From positions 1 to 64,000 of the forward strand of contig JBMNGP010000014.1 of assembly GCA_050949905.1 (NCBI GenBank): 64,000 bases of DNA. Reading direction: 5' to 3'. Under the pieces are notes generated by a model. It searched no databases, was not told the DNA's origin, and saw only the letters and a list, made by a program, of their open reading frames with translations. The DNA comes from DUML01 sp050949905 (GTDB lineage: Bacteria > Bacillota > Desulfitobacteriia > Desulfitobacteriales > Syntrophobotulaceae). The translations under genes were made by a program, and so were the position numbers. Positions 44,552 through 53,893 of the stretch are shown in pieces (position 1 is the first letter of the stretch; each line of letters begins with the position of its first letter).

Positions 44552-46663
44552 TTATTCAGCCGTCACACTCTTGGTAGCTGTAGCAAGTACTTGGTTGTCG
44601 CTTAAACTGATTACTTCTACTTTAAAGACATAGGTTCCTGCTTCCTGGAAGTTAATTTTAAAATTGCTGGTGGCATCGGAGAAGGGGAAACCGGCGGAGG
44701 GGCCAAACCAGGCTACACCGTTATTAAAGGGTAAAGTTTTATATTCGTCACCTTCTTGGTACAGCAAGACAAAATCTTGCGCATCGCCTTCGCTAAGAGT
44801 TGTTTTTACTCTGACGCTTTGATTGCTATAACGGTTAGCGACAGTTGATACCCCGTATTCGATATCTCCTCCGACCATTACGTTGTCGGCCAGACTGGTA
44901 GTGATTTCCGGCTGCGCAAGTTTGGCGGGATCGCCGGTCAAATTGGTGTTTTCTACGGTGTAAGTGAGGCCGTTAGCATAAGTTACTTTAATGACGGCTT
45001 TGGCCGGGATATCGGCAATAGTGCCATTCCAGTCACCATAGTTCCAGTAGCCGTCATCGGCAAAAGTACCGTCGATATTAAATGGAGAGGAAAGCTGAGT
45101 TGCAGTCAGGCGCAGAACTCGATGGGTGGCTGTATTTCTAGCCAGAAGATTATTATTTTCATCATAGAGGCTGATTTCAATAGCGGCGAGATCACTGGCG
45201 TCTTTGCCGTCAATCAGCGAGAAGCCGACAGAGTAGCCGTAAACGCCGGAGGCAGCACTGGTTACAACGCCAAAGTCTTCAGCTTTAAGGTGTTTTTCAT
45301 CTTCAGTCAAGAGATCCTCGGGGTTACCGGTCAGGTTGGTGTTTTCTACCGTAAAGGTCTGGCCGTCAAAGAGGTGCACAGTAATAACTGCTTTAGCGGG
45401 AATATCATAAACTGTGCCTGCCCATTCACCATAAGTCCAATAGACATCGCCGGCATAACTGCCGTTAATGTTAAAGGGGCTGGTGAATTGGTTATTGTTG
45501 CCGGTAATACTGAACATTTTGTTATTGCTGACGTTTTTAGCCAGAATCTGGCCGTCCTGGCCAAAGAGGCTTACTTCCACGGCGGCAACCTTGTCCGTGC
45601 CGCTGGGAAGGTTAAAACCAACAGCATAGCCGTTAACTTCAGAATTAACAACCCCAAAATCTTCGGCTCTTACATAGTTAGGTGTAAGAACGGAAGGAGC
45701 AACCAAGGCTTCGCCGCCTAAGGCGGTGACTCTGCCGCTAGCGGAAAGTTTGCTCTCGACATAGGCTTTGGCCGCGGCATCAAAGTCATAACTTACGAGT
45801 ACCATTGGCGCACTCTTAGCGGCTGCCAGAGTGGAAGCTACCAAAGCATCGGCTAGATGGGCATTGGTGCCGTTAGCGGCGAAAATAGCTTCAAAACTGG
45901 GAACTCCGGCATAAAAGGCTTCCAGCACTGCTAAGTTAGTAAGAAAACGGTCATTACCGGAGATTCTTAAAACTTCGCCGGGCAGAGCATCTTGAACAGC
46001 CTGGGATACGGCGGATACCCCACCGATAACATAGGACTGAGCCAGGTTATCTTTAATTTCTTCCAGGTAAGCTGCTTCAGCTGCAGGCAAGTTGTTAAGA
46101 TTAGTTAAGAGAATCGGCATACCGTTGGCAGCAGCAAGCGGAGCAATGGAAAGAGCATCAGCGTTATTAGCGGCGGTGGTTACGAATACGCCGGTAACAT
46201 TGTCCAGCTCTTTAGCAATATTAGTTGCTGTCAGGAAACGGTCAGCGCCGCCCAATTCAATTACTTCAATGTCCAGCGTTTCAAGCTCAGCAATTACCGT
46301 ACCGCTGATCGCTTTACTTACAACATAGACAGTCTCAGTTTTTAAACCGAGGTAGCTTTTAACCGAAGAAGGCAATTCATTGTTCTTGGTCAAAAGAATC
46401 GGGGCATTCTTGGAATGGGCCAGAGGCGCGGCAGTGAGAGCGTCAACCAGGTTAGCCTGGGCTCCCGGCGCCAGTACAACTGTTTCGGCACCTGCGGGCC
46501 AGCCGGTTTTAGCTACATTCAATGCTGTTTCGTATCTGTCGGCACCGTAGATTCTGTCGACGGCGGCATTGTTTTCTAAGCCAAAGAGGGCTGCAGGAAA
46601 AACAATACTAAGTAACAATACTGCTACCAGCAAAAAAGAAACGACTTTCAATTTCTTTTGCAT
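44552..46663 (-). CDS. cell-wall-binding repeat 2 (CWB2) surface protein with tandem C-terminal module
   Basis: A 703-residue exported protein: signal peptide of about 28 residues, then three CWB2 modules (residues about 32-330; ADRYETALNVAK, GGADRFLTATNIAK and GNDRFLTNLAVLEAF mark their starts) that bind anionic wall polymers in Gram-positive bacteria. After them come two copies of a ~125-residue module (about 335-455 and 462-590) that begin AEDFGVV and end TVENTNLTG and are about half identical, then a final ~110-residue domain. CWB2 proteins of this type act as surface-layer or wall-associated factors. Function of the tandem module unknown. Confidence 0.8.
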   Translation of the reverse strand: MQKKLKVVSFLLVAVLLLSIVFPAALFGLENNAAVDRIYGADRYETALNVAKTGWPAGAETVVLAPGAQANLVDALTAAPLAHSKNAPILLTKNNELPSSVKSYLGLKTETVYVVSKAISGTVIAELETLDIEVIELGGADRFLTATNIAKELDNVTGVFVTTAANNADALSIAPLAAANGMPILLTNLNNLPAAEAAYLEEIKDNLAQSYVIGGVSAVSQAVQDALPGEVLRISGNDRFLTNLAVLEAFYAGVPSFEAIFAANGTNAHLADALVASTLAAAKSAPMVLVSYDFDAAAKAYVESKLSASGRVTALGGEALVAPSVLTPNYVRAEDFGVVNSEVNGYAVGFNLPSGTDKVAAVEVSLFGQDGQILAKNVSNNKMFSITGNNNQFTSPFNINGSYAGDVYWTYGEWAGTVYDIPAKAVITVHLFDGQTFTVENTNLTGNPEDLLTEDEKHLKAEDFGVVTSAASGVYGYSVGFSLIDGKDASDLAAIEISLYDENNNLLARNTATHRVLRLTATQLSSPFNIDGTFADDGYWNYGDWNGTIADIPAKAVIKVTYANGLTYTVENTNLTGDPAKLAQPEITTSLADNVMVGGDIEYGVSTVANRYSNQSVRVKTTLSEGDAQDFVLLYQEGDEYKTLPFNNGVAWFGPSAGFPFSDATSNFKINFQEAGTYVFKVEVISLSDNQVLATATKSVTAE

Positions 46664-46870
46664 TTTAACTCCCCTTAAAATTAAAATAATAAAAATAGTT
46701 GGATAAGGTTACTCTTTAGCAACTGCAGTTGTAAAAATAAGTTAGAAAAAAGGTAAAGGTGTAATTACAATGTTAATTTTATGGCAAAGAGTTAACAAAT
46801 GCATTAGGAGTTTGCTGGTAAGGAGTGTTTTATGCCTATTAAATTGTAAAAAGAACCGTAAATTCGCAGA

Positions 46871-46974
46871 AAGGACTGTCGCAAAACAAACATTATTTAG
46901 GTTAACTGAGGAAGAAATGACACTCAGCTTTATCCTGGAATCTTTATCAGGTATTAGTTTGGCGACAGCCCCTT
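46871..46974. mobile_element. small MITE-like element with imperfect inverted ends
   Basis: AAGGACTGTCGC (46871-46882) and GCGACAGCCCCTT (46962-46974) are imperfect inverted repeats bounding 104 bases. The short word GGGGCTGTCGC resembles insertion-sequence ends known in Firmicutes. The gap 46664-46980 otherwise is AT-rich; a spurious reading of 68 residues crosses it. Assignment is tentative. Confidence 0.4.
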
Positions 46975-46980
46975 AATTTT

Positions 46981-48411
46981 TTAATCTTCTTTAATCCTGC
47001 CTTTCTGATTGTTATGGTGAACACTGCCCCGGGCTGAGGAGAAATAGATTCCGATGGTACAAAGTAAGGTGGAGATCAGGAAACTGACATGGATGCTATC
47101 CAGGAAAGCCGGATAGTATTCCGGGGAGATTTGGTTTTTCCCGACGAACAGAGAGATAAGAAGGGTAGCTAGAGCCATACTAAGCATTTGGCCTAAAAGC
47201 CGCATAGTGGAGACCGAAGCCGAAGCAATACCATAGTATCTTTTTTCTACAGTGCTCATGACCGCATTGGTATTAGGGGAAGAAAATAAGGCGAAACCAA
47301 TGCCGAGTACCAGCAGGGCACAGATAATTACCGGGAGGGGAGTGGTTGCACTTAAAAAAGTAAGTATGAATAACCCCAGAGCAGTACACCCCATCCCCAG
47401 GGAAGAGATAACGGCCGGTTCTTTTTTATCGGAAATTCTGCCGGCGAAGGGGGAAAGGAGAGCCATGGCTATAGGCTGGATAATCAGAATTGCGCCGGCC
47501 TCCTGCGGGGTCATTGCTTTGATATATTGCAGGTAAAGACTTAAAAGGAAAGTTGTAGCGTTGGAACCGGCATAATTGATTAATGCGGCGATATTGGAAA
47601 AAGCGAATACCTTGTTGCGCTTAAAAAGTCTGATTTCGAAAACAGGGTTAGTAACTGTAAGCTGGCGTTTAATAAAGAGAATAAAACCGGGAATTCCGCA
47701 AAGCATCAAGAGGATTCCGGGAAGGGAGGGTAAAAGGCTGGAACCATAGACAATGGCTACCAAGGTGACGGCGTAGATCAAACTGCCGGGAATATCCAGT
47801 TTTTCTTCCTTGGCATCAGCCCAGTCCGTATGGAGGTATTTAAAGATGAGAAAGATAACGACAAGCCCTAGCGGGGAAATAGTAAAAAAGATACTGCGCC
47901 AGCCGAGAGCTTGCGTTAATATCCCACCCAGGAAAGGGCCTATGGATAAGCCGATATAGACGGCTGAGACACTAATGCCTAAGGCTTTACCTCTTTCCTG
48001 CGGGGGAAAAACAGAGGTAATAAGAGCCATCCCCGTAGTGGAGATCATGGCAGCACTGAGTCCCTGCAGGACTCTGGTCAGGATTAAAAGCTCGATATTA
48101 GGAGCAAGCCCGGAGGCAAATGAGAACAAGGTAAAGATGATTATCCCATATTTATAGATTCTGGCCCGTCCATAAATATCTGCTATTTTGCCGATAGGTA
48201 CCAGAAAGACTGCGGTAGCCAGGAGATAGGATGTTGCTATCCAGCTTAAAACAACAGCATCAGCTGAGAATTCCTTTTGAATTGAAGGTAGGGCAATGTT
48301 TAGAGCGGAGATCATAAAAGGTGTCAGAAAAGAACCGGCCACAGAAATAGCCAGCACAACGCGCTGCAGGCTTTGCTTGGTGACACTGCTCAAATCTTGA
48401 GAGTCCGTCAT
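46981..48411 (-). CDS. MFS transporter of the drug:H+ antiporter (DHA2, EmrB/QacA) family
   Basis: A 476-residue polytopic protein with about 14 helices. The first-loop signature is WIATSYLLATAVFLVPIGKIADIYGRARIY, and motif C-like GISVSAVYIGLSIGPFLGGIL marks the antiporter class. It should export drugs or toxic metabolites with proton exchange; the substrate cannot be predicted. ATG 48411 is preferred since AAAGGAG lies a few bases before it; a further in-frame start 18 codons earlier has no site. Single gene. Confidence 0.87.
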   Translation of the reverse strand: MTDSQDLSSVTKQSLQRVVLAISVAGSFLTPFMISALNIALPSIQKEFSADAVVLSWIATSYLLATAVFLVPIGKIADIYGRARIYKYGIIIFTLFSFASGLAPNIELLILTRVLQGLSAAMISTTGMALITSVFPPQERGKALGISVSAVYIGLSIGPFLGGILTQALGWRSIFFTISPLGLVVIFLIFKYLHTDWADAKEEKLDIPGSLIYAVTLVAIVYGSSLLPSLPGILLMLCGIPGFILFIKRQLTVTNPVFEIRLFKRNKVFAFSNIAALINYAGSNATTFLLSLYLQYIKAMTPQEAGAILIIQPIAMALLSPFAGRISDKKEPAVISSLGMGCTALGLFILTFLSATTPLPVIICALLVLGIGFALFSSPNTNAVMSTVEKRYYGIASASVSTMRLLGQMLSMALATLLISLFVGKNQISPEYYPAFLDSIHVSFLISTLLCTIGIYFSSARGSVHHNNQKGRIKED

Positions 48412-48664
48412 AAGTAAACTCCTTTCATCCCTTAGGAACAGGCTGTTCTTCGGGAAGCTTTTCAAATTCTAATAGCTAATAAAAATAGCTATACGCTATT
48501 TTACAACTAAATCCTGCTAAATCAGCTTTCTCCTCTTTATTTTTTTAAAATTGCAGTTAGGTTTTAGGTTCGATTTGCACAGTTAGTTGGGAAGTGTTTT
48601 AATAGAAAAGGATATTAGCGGTTTATGCCGAAGTAAATATAAAAAGTGGAAAGAAGGGTTTATG

Positions 48665-49183
48665 GTGGCTGAGAAAATAGAACGTGCGCAAGCAACTCCG
48701 GAAGAGACAGGGGAAGTCCTGTATTATTTGGTAGGGAGTACGACCGATGAATTCCTAAGCGAGCTCAAAACTCTAGAAAAAATTGGCCTGGATGAAGTAG
48801 ATCGTGATGACCTCTACATAGAAATGACGATTTTAAACATGTTTATAATGATTAATCAGTACACCCATTGGGAAAAAGATGAGAAGGTCTATACTCAAGC
48901 CCTGGATAAGATGCACTTTTTGCTCTTCCACCAACTAAAAGAACTTTCCAACTATGACCAGGATGATATTGAAGAGTTGCACGGGCATATCTTTGCCCGC
49001 TATGATCAGTACAGCGACGCTATCGCAGTCGATCAGGAAAATAATTGGTTAATGGCTTTAGCAGGTGCTTTCCTTGACAACCTAAACGATGATCTCACAG
49101 ACCGGGAAGCATCCAGCAAGCTCTTAGCCAAGCAGGTGGAAAAGTTTTATAAAGCTATCCCTAATATGTTAAAGACAATCTAA
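48665..49183 (+). CDS. uncharacterised helical protein
   Basis: A protein of about 172 residues, all-helical by sequence, acidic, with repeated short hydrophobic patches (YIEMTILNMFIMINQYTHW, MHFLLFHQLKELSN, WLMALAGAFLDNLNDDL). I do not recognise a family. GTG 48665 is used because GAAGGG is 6 bases upstream; ATG 48662 is only 3 bases away and a longer reading begins at 48587. It is read opposite to the MFS gene, with no operon partner. No function is proposed. Confidence 0.45.
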   Translation: MAEKIERAQATPEETGEVLYYLVGSTTDEFLSELKTLEKIGLDEVDRDDLYIEMTILNMFIMINQYTHWEKDEKVYTQALDKMHFLLFHQLKELSNYDQDDIEELHGHIFARYDQYSDAIAVDQENNWLMALAGAFLDNLNDDLTDREASSKLLAKQVEKFYKAIPNMLKTI

Positions 49184-49325
49184 AGGACAAGTTAGTAAAG
49201 TCCAAGTAAATTCAAATCAAAAAAACATAATTAACTAATAACAATTCAAAACTAAGTAAAAAATGTAATAAAAAAACCAAACTTAAACAAAACGAATAAC
49301 AAAACAAATAATTGATGTATTGCTT

Positions 49326-49353
49326 AACAAATCCTGCTCGGATTTGTTTTTTT
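49326..49353 (+). terminator. intrinsic terminator
   Basis: AACAAATCC (49326-49334) pairs with GGATTTGTT (49340-49348), loop TGCTC, then TTTTT. It lies in an AT-rich gap between the helical protein and DUF378. Confidence 0.75.
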
Positions 49354-49433
49354 GCAAATTTAGGAATAAAAAAAGAATTTTTTTGCATCCTAAATAAAGA
49401 ATAGCTAATTCTGCAAAAAAGGAGGTAAGTCTT

Positions 49434-49667
49434 ATGAACACTTTGCAGAGAATTGCTCTGGCGATTATTATCATTGGAGCAATTAACTGGGGACTTGTAG
49501 GTCTTTTCCAATTTGACCTGGTAGCGTCTATCTTTGGCGGGATCAGTCCGCTTCCCCCAAGGATTATTTACGCTCTGGTCGGCCTAAGTGGTTTATACTG
49601 CATTACTCTACTCTTTAAACCTAACGAAGAAGTGGTCAAAGAAAGAAGAATTGAACCAATTTCCTAG
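49434..49667 (+). CDS. DUF378 membrane protein
   Basis: A 77-residue protein with two membrane helices, starting MNTLQRIALAIIIIGAINWG and containing the family's NWGLVGLFQFDLV. DUF378 (PF04070) proteins are widespread small membrane proteins of unknown function. AAGGAGG precedes ATG 49434. It is a single gene followed by a strong terminator. Confidence 0.8.
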   Translation: MNTLQRIALAIIIIGAINWGLVGLFQFDLVASIFGGISPLPPRIIYALVGLSGLYCITLLFKPNEEVVKERRIEPIS

Positions 49668-49682
49668 AATTTATTCTTACTT

Positions 49683-49718
49683 GAAAAAGGAACCGGCTGA
49701 AAAACCGGTTCCTTTTTC
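49683..49718. terminator. bidirectional terminator
   Basis: GAAAAAGGAACCGG (49683-49696) pairs perfectly with CCGGTTCCTTTTTC (49705-49718), 8-base loop, with A/T runs on both sides. Serves convergent DUF378 and PrsW genes. Confidence 0.8.
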
Positions 49719-49733
49719 GTCCTTCTCGCCTTC

Positions 49734-50445
49734 CTAATCAAGACGCAGGGTAGGATCGGCTAAAAATCTTTGCTTGGAATCACGATAATATTTATTCAGT
49801 TTTCTTAAGTTTACTATCCACAGATATAAGACATAGGGGATAAAAAGAGCCAGGAGGATCGGGACGTCAGTTAAAAGAATAAAGTCAAAGAATCCATGCA
49901 AAATCGCCGGGACCAGCAGAGCTTTCCTTAAATAACAGCCGTTCACTTTGATAATTAGCGGAAAACTTAGCTAAAGAGAGGTAATAACCCATCGTAACAC
50001 CCAGCAGGACATGTGTCGGAACGGAGAAAATACCCCTCGCTATTCCTACATAAGGATTAACGGAGTAATTAACGAATACATACATAATGTTTTCCACCGT
50101 GGCAAACCCTAAAGCAGCAAATACGGCATAAATGATCCCGTCCAGTTTCTCATTAAAAGCCTTATTTAAATAGACTCCTCTTAAGACAACCTCTCTTTTA
50201 AAGAACTCTTCCGTCAGCCCCGCTACCACAAAGGCGGTAAAAGCACTGGCCCCTATGCCGGTCAGGAAATTTACCGCCAGTAAAGCCCTTTCCGCCAAAA
50301 TAGTAGGAATGACGCTTAAAAAACCCCAGACAAAAACCTTTATGAGCAGGCGCAGGGGCTCCCGGTCAAACCGGTCGGTAAAATAAGCAGCCAGCCCTAA
50401 AGCCAGAGCCGGGGTAACCGCAATCACCAAAAGCCGTAAATCCAA
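49734..50445 (-). pseudogene. prsW: PrsW-type intramembrane protease, one frameshift
   Basis: Polytopic glutamic-type intramembrane protease of the PrsW/CPBP-like group, which in Bacillus cuts an anti-sigma factor. The first frame reads LRLLVIAVTPALALGLAAYF, the catalytic acids in GLTEEFFKR, GFATVENIMYV and PTHVLLGVTMGYYL. At about 49936-49944 an extra base makes the frame end; the remaining protein CYLRKALLVPAILHGFFDF continues one frame over to a normal C-terminus at 49734. I start it at TTG 50445 (AGGTGG 8 bases upstream); TTG 50511 gives an unlikely N-terminus. Sequencing error or real decay both fit. Confidence 0.75.
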
Positions 50446-50622
50446 AAAAATATGCCACCTTTCCCGTGACAAAAGGTTGTTTCCCCGTGACAAAATGTTA
50501 CCAAGGGACAATCCACTATCACGCTAAAAAATAATCTTCTCAATACCCTAGTCTCATCTTTTTATCTAGTAAATATGAACGTTACTGAATATGAGCGTTT
50601 CTAAGATTTTTCTATGGCGCTC

Positions 50623-51777
50623 CTAAGATTCTTTTTCGGTGAAATTAATATGAATTTGCACAATCTCGGAGCGGGAATTGGTTCTCACCGGCGGACCCCA
50701 GTAACCTAAGCCTGTAGAGACAATCAGATTAAAACCGTCTTTTTGCCAAAGGCCGCGGTCAATGAGGAAAAGAGATCTGGTCACTAAATCGGCAGGGAAA
50801 AGCTGGCCGCCGTGGGTGTGCCCGGAAAGCATCAAATCTACACCGGCTTCCTGCGCTTCGCTCACTGCCTGGGGCTGATGATCAAGCAGGATGATCGGCT
50901 TAGTGGTATCAAGGCCGGAGAGAATCTCCGCCAACGGTTTGCGCTTTTCCTTATTAACATGGCGGGCGCCATAATCGTTGCGTCCGGCTATATAGATCTT
51001 ATCTTCTATGCTTGGAGTAACCTCGTCCCGCAAAACTATTAGCCCGAGACTTTGGAGATAGCCGGTTATCTCATCTGCTTGACTTCCGTAATACTCGTGA
51101 TTGCCTAAAGAGACATAGATTCCATATTTGGCCTTTAGTCTATTAATTACGCCCCCCAATTTATCTGCCGTTAGCGGGTCGATAGTTCCTTCCATTAGGT
51201 CTCCGGCGATCATGATTAAATCGGGTTTTAAAGCGGTTATAGTGTCGGCTGCTTTTTCCAGATAGCTTGTGTTTAAATTGGGTTCGATATGTAAGTCGGA
51301 GATGAGGACAATTTGTAAAGTTTCCAGCCCGGCAGGCTTTTTGGCAATCTCCAGGTTATAGGAAACAACATGAGGAGAGCGCGCCCAGTAGCTTCCGACT
51401 AAGATGATGACTGCTGTTAAACCTAAGCCCAGAAGATAAATAAATTTATTTTGCCAATACTTACTCCAGGAAGGTGTCGTCTTCCAAGCGGAAAGCAAAA
51501 GACCCGCGCAGTCTATAGCAAGATAGATAACTAAGAGATAAAAGAAGGCTGCCAGCCAATAAGAGCCGATAAGCTGGAGCAGCGGAGAGTTCCACCTGAA
51601 GATCCGGTCGGCAAGGTAAGATAAGGCCAAGATGAGCAGGAGCGGCCAGAAGACAAAGCCGCTTAAGGAAGGGAAAAAGCAGCGTAAAGCCTGCAGGCTG
51701 CGCAAGCCGACATAGCAGTTAAGCAAAAGATAAACAAAAACAAAAAAAGCTCCCAACAATTTTAAGGCGGTACTCAT
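50623..51777 (-). CDS. membrane-anchored metallophosphoesterase (YkuE-like)
   Basis: A 384-residue protein: about four N-terminal membrane helices (to residue 145), then a calcineurin-like phosphoesterase domain on the far side or cytoplasmic face with ISDLHIEPN, IAGDLMEG, LGNHEYYG and the metal-binding LSGHTHGGQLFP. Members of this branch act on phosphodiesters or lipid-linked pyrophosphates, but few have known substrates. Start at 51777. Single gene just upstream of the tRNA. Confidence 0.82.
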   Translation of the reverse strand: MSTALKLLGAFFVFVYLLLNCYVGLRSLQALRCFFPSLSGFVFWPLLLILALSYLADRIFRWNSPLLQLIGSYWLAAFFYLLVIYLAIDCAGLLLSAWKTTPSWSKYWQNKFIYLLGLGLTAVIILVGSYWARSPHVVSYNLEIAKKPAGLETLQIVLISDLHIEPNLNTSYLEKAADTITALKPDLIMIAGDLMEGTIDPLTADKLGGVINRLKAKYGIYVSLGNHEYYGSQADEITGYLQSLGLIVLRDEVTPSIEDKIYIAGRNDYGARHVNKEKRKPLAEILSGLDTTKPIILLDHQPQAVSEAQEAGVDLMLSGHTHGGQLFPADLVTRSLFLIDRGLWQKDGFNLIVSTGLGYWGPPVRTNSRSEIVQIHINFTEKES

Positions 51778-51846
51778 TGCTTTGCCAACACCTCAATTCA
51801 ATATTTTACTATGGAAAAGGCTTGGAAACAAAGTAAAAAAATATCC

Positions 51847-51875
51847 TTAACAAAAAGAAAATGGTGTGCTATACT
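51847..51875 (+). promoter_or_regulatory. tRNA-Thr promoter
   Basis: TTAACA (51847-51852), 17-base spacer, TATACT (51870-51875), 17 bases before the tRNA. Confidence 0.65.
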
Positions 51876-51891
51876 TTTATTTGTCTTTTAT

Positions 51892-51966
51892 GCCGATGTG
51901 GCTCAGGGGTAGAGCAGCTCACTCGTAATGAGCAGGTCGTCGGTTCGAATCCGACCATCGGCTCCA
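51892..51966 (+). tRNA. tRNA-Thr(CGT)
   Basis: Complete cloverleaf: acceptor GCCGATG/CATCGGC, D-stem GCTC/GAGC, anticodon stem GCTCA/TGAGC with loop CTCGTAA (anticodon CGT, reading ACG), T-stem GTCGG/CCGAC with TTCGAAT, and an encoded CCA. Its last 33 bases (51934-51966) are the left attachment site of the island that follows. Confidence 0.95.
51934..51966 (+). repeat. attL: tRNA-Thr 3' end direct repeat
   Basis: This 33-base segment, the T-arm and 3' acceptor of tRNA-Thr, is repeated with one mismatch at 60179-60211. Integrating elements use tRNA 3' ends as attachment sites and keep the tRNA intact on one side, as seen here. Confidence 0.85.
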
Positions 51967-52053
51967 CTTGTATCAAGGGTTTTGAGGTTTAGTAGTATCG
52001 CAAAAAACACAGTTGACTACTACTGTACTACTACCGACAAAATGAGAATAAAG

Positions 52054-52090
52054 ACAACCGCCAAAAGGATTAGTTCTGGCGGTTGTTTTA
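52054..52090. terminator. terminator at the island left edge
   Basis: ACAACCGCCA (52054-52063) pairs with TGGCGGTTGT (52077-52086), then TTTTATTT. A decayed copy of this and its flanks is at 56,686. The region 51967-52244 otherwise has no gene. Confidence 0.65.
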
Positions 52091-52244
52091 TTTATTGTAT
52101 GCTATTTTCAATTCTCCCCTGAGGATAATTTTTTCCTTTTCTGCACTTAGATTATAAACCGAGATAAATGACTGAAGCAGTCCGCCGGCGGCATTCTGTG
52201 ATTATGCCCTGCCTGCTGGCAGTTTGCCGAGGTCCATTTTCGCT

Positions 52245-52526
52245 TCATTTAATTCTCTTAATTATTCCTATATTTTTCATAGACTTCAGTTCAGCTTTAT
52301 AATCCCCCCACAATCGCATTATTTCCTTATTGATATAAGGGATTTTCCCTTCAGGAGGAAGACTTCTATAGATGCTGTTCTCCTCCATATCATAATCAAA
52401 TATTGGGAAATATTTTAGATCACCTTGACAATACTCGATTACATATTCAACTGACGTAGTTAAACGTTCTTGCGCTTTTTTCTCGTTATCCCTCAACCAT
52501 TGGAAAAATCCCTCTGAATTCCACAT
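52245..52526 (-). CDS. small uncharacterised protein at island left end
   Basis: A 93-residue, Trp/Tyr/Glu-rich soluble protein (WNSEGFFQWLRDNEKKAQ... YFPIFDYDMEENSIY... MRLWGDYKAEL) with no family I recognise. AAGGAG lies about 10 bases before ATG 52526. It is 91 bases downstream of the metallo-nuclease gene and in the same direction, so it may be the last gene of that operon or be independent. No function proposed. Confidence 0.45.
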   Translation of the reverse strand: MWNSEGFFQWLRDNEKKAQERLTTSVEYVIEYCQGDLKYFPIFDYDMEENSIYRSLPPEGKIPYINKEIMRLWGDYKAELKSMKNIGIIKRIK

Positions 52527-52617
52527 TTCCGATCGCTCCTTATCCCTATTCTTGATACTTCCCTTTTATATCTCTTAAGTACCTCTAAATAGAAAAAGAA
52601 TAGTAGGGTTATATCCT

Positions 52618-53871
52618 TTATATACTTATTGTTTGACCATCATCGGCAATAACAACGTTCCCGAAGATTTCCATAAAACGCTCGGGATATTCAGTATGTA
52701 CTGGAATAATTTTTTGGGGTGAACATGCTTGGACTATTCGCTTCAAGCTCTCCACATCGGCATGTCCGCTTGTATGCAGACAAACTATCTCTATGTTTTT
52801 TTGCTTGCAGAAATCTATCAGTTTCTTTATTTTCTCACTCTGCAGGTACCCTTTCCACATAGAATAGATCACACCCGCCCCTTCGATATTGCCTAGCCGA
52901 TTTTCTAGGTCAAAGAGCATAGAATCCCGGATTAACATACAATAATCCTTGCGGTTGGCTAGTTCATTGCTTGATATCCTATAACGACTAAATCTAAACA
53001 TTTCCTCGTGATTCCCAGGAAGCTCAAACATCTTTTTTGTCAGATGATAGGGGTAGAAAACCCTTACATCCTTAAAGCTTTGCGGATTGGGGATTCGTCC
53101 ACCGAGTACTGAAACCACATTCGCTGTATAGATGTCCATCACAAATAGGCGTTTACTTCGTTTGGCAGCCTTGTACATTTGAACCAAGCGATCAATATTT
53201 GTAGACGATTGAACTACAAATATCGGCCGGTCTGGTTGGTTCATGAAAACCTGAGCCTCTTCACCGATTTGCTTCTCAGTCAAAACCTTTTCCGTTAAGC
53301 GACTCATCATGGTTCCCTCTATTAGGATGGCGTCAACCAGTGAAGGCAAATTGACGAGAAACGCATTCATTAGGCCGGCTTTATTCCCATGGGTACGCAA
53401 ATCGCCGGTATAGATGACTTTTTTCCCTTCAGCTTCAATAAGAAAAGCATAGGCATCAAATGCTGAGTGATCCACCAGAAAAGGGATTATTGTGAATTCG
53501 CCAATCTTAATTTCTTGTTGATGCACCAAGTATTGGGCGGATTTGACATGGGTATGTGCATCTGTGAATTTCCCCATGATGTTATAAATTCCGGCGGCCT
53601 TTTCACCCATAACAATGGGTACCGTTTGTGGTACAACGTCTAAATGCCCTATATGATCTCCATGATAATGGGAGATAATTACAGCATCAACAGGCCTTTT
53701 CTGGGAGAATAGCCTGCTCCAATCGAACGTAGTATCATTGGCACCGGTAGTGTTGGAGTTTAAGGTGGGCAGTTCTTTACCAATATCAAAAAGTATCCTA
53801 GTATTATCCGTGGACATTTCTATGCAGCTTCCGCCTATTTGGTGGGTTCCTCGGTGAACGATGATATCTAT
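52618..53871 (-). CDS. RNase J-type beta-CASP metallo-nuclease
   Basis: Metallo-beta-lactamase-fold protein of about 417 residues with every motif of beta-CASP nucleases: GGSC near the N-terminus, the metal cluster SHYHGDH (67-73), the third metal histidine in VDHSAFDAY (134), TGDLRTHG (155-162), the HxSGH motif as HTSGHAD (366-372) and PVHTE (390-394). It should cleave RNA or DNA. The protein clearly starts before ATG 53817 because HRGTHQIGGSCIEM lies upstream in frame, yet no ATG/GTG/TTG is there; ATA 53871, 8 bases after GGGGG, is the best start. Fourth gene of the island operon, 22 bases after the PD-(D/E)XK gene. Confidence 0.78.
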   Translation of the reverse strand: MDIIVHRGTHQIGGSCIEMSTDNTRILFDIGKELPTLNSNTTGANDTTFDWSRLFSQKRPVDAVIISHYHGDHIGHLDVVPQTVPIVMGEKAAGIYNIMGKFTDAHTHVKSAQYLVHQQEIKIGEFTIIPFLVDHSAFDAYAFLIEAEGKKVIYTGDLRTHGNKAGLMNAFLVNLPSLVDAILIEGTMMSRLTEKVLTEKQIGEEAQVFMNQPDRPIFVVQSSTNIDRLVQMYKAAKRSKRLFVMDIYTANVVSVLGGRIPNPQSFKDVRVFYPYHLTKKMFELPGNHEEMFRFSRYRISSNELANRKDYCMLIRDSMLFDLENRLGNIEGAGVIYSMWKGYLQSEKIKKLIDFCKQKNIEIVCLHTSGHADVESLKRIVQACSPQKIIPVHTEYPERFMEIFGNVVIADDGQTISI

Positions 53872-53893
53872 TCCTATTGCCCCCTGTCTTACC

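Noticed and set aside
46770..46976. 68-residue plus-strand frame
   Set aside because: No ribosome site and it runs across the MITE-like inverted ends; likely chance.
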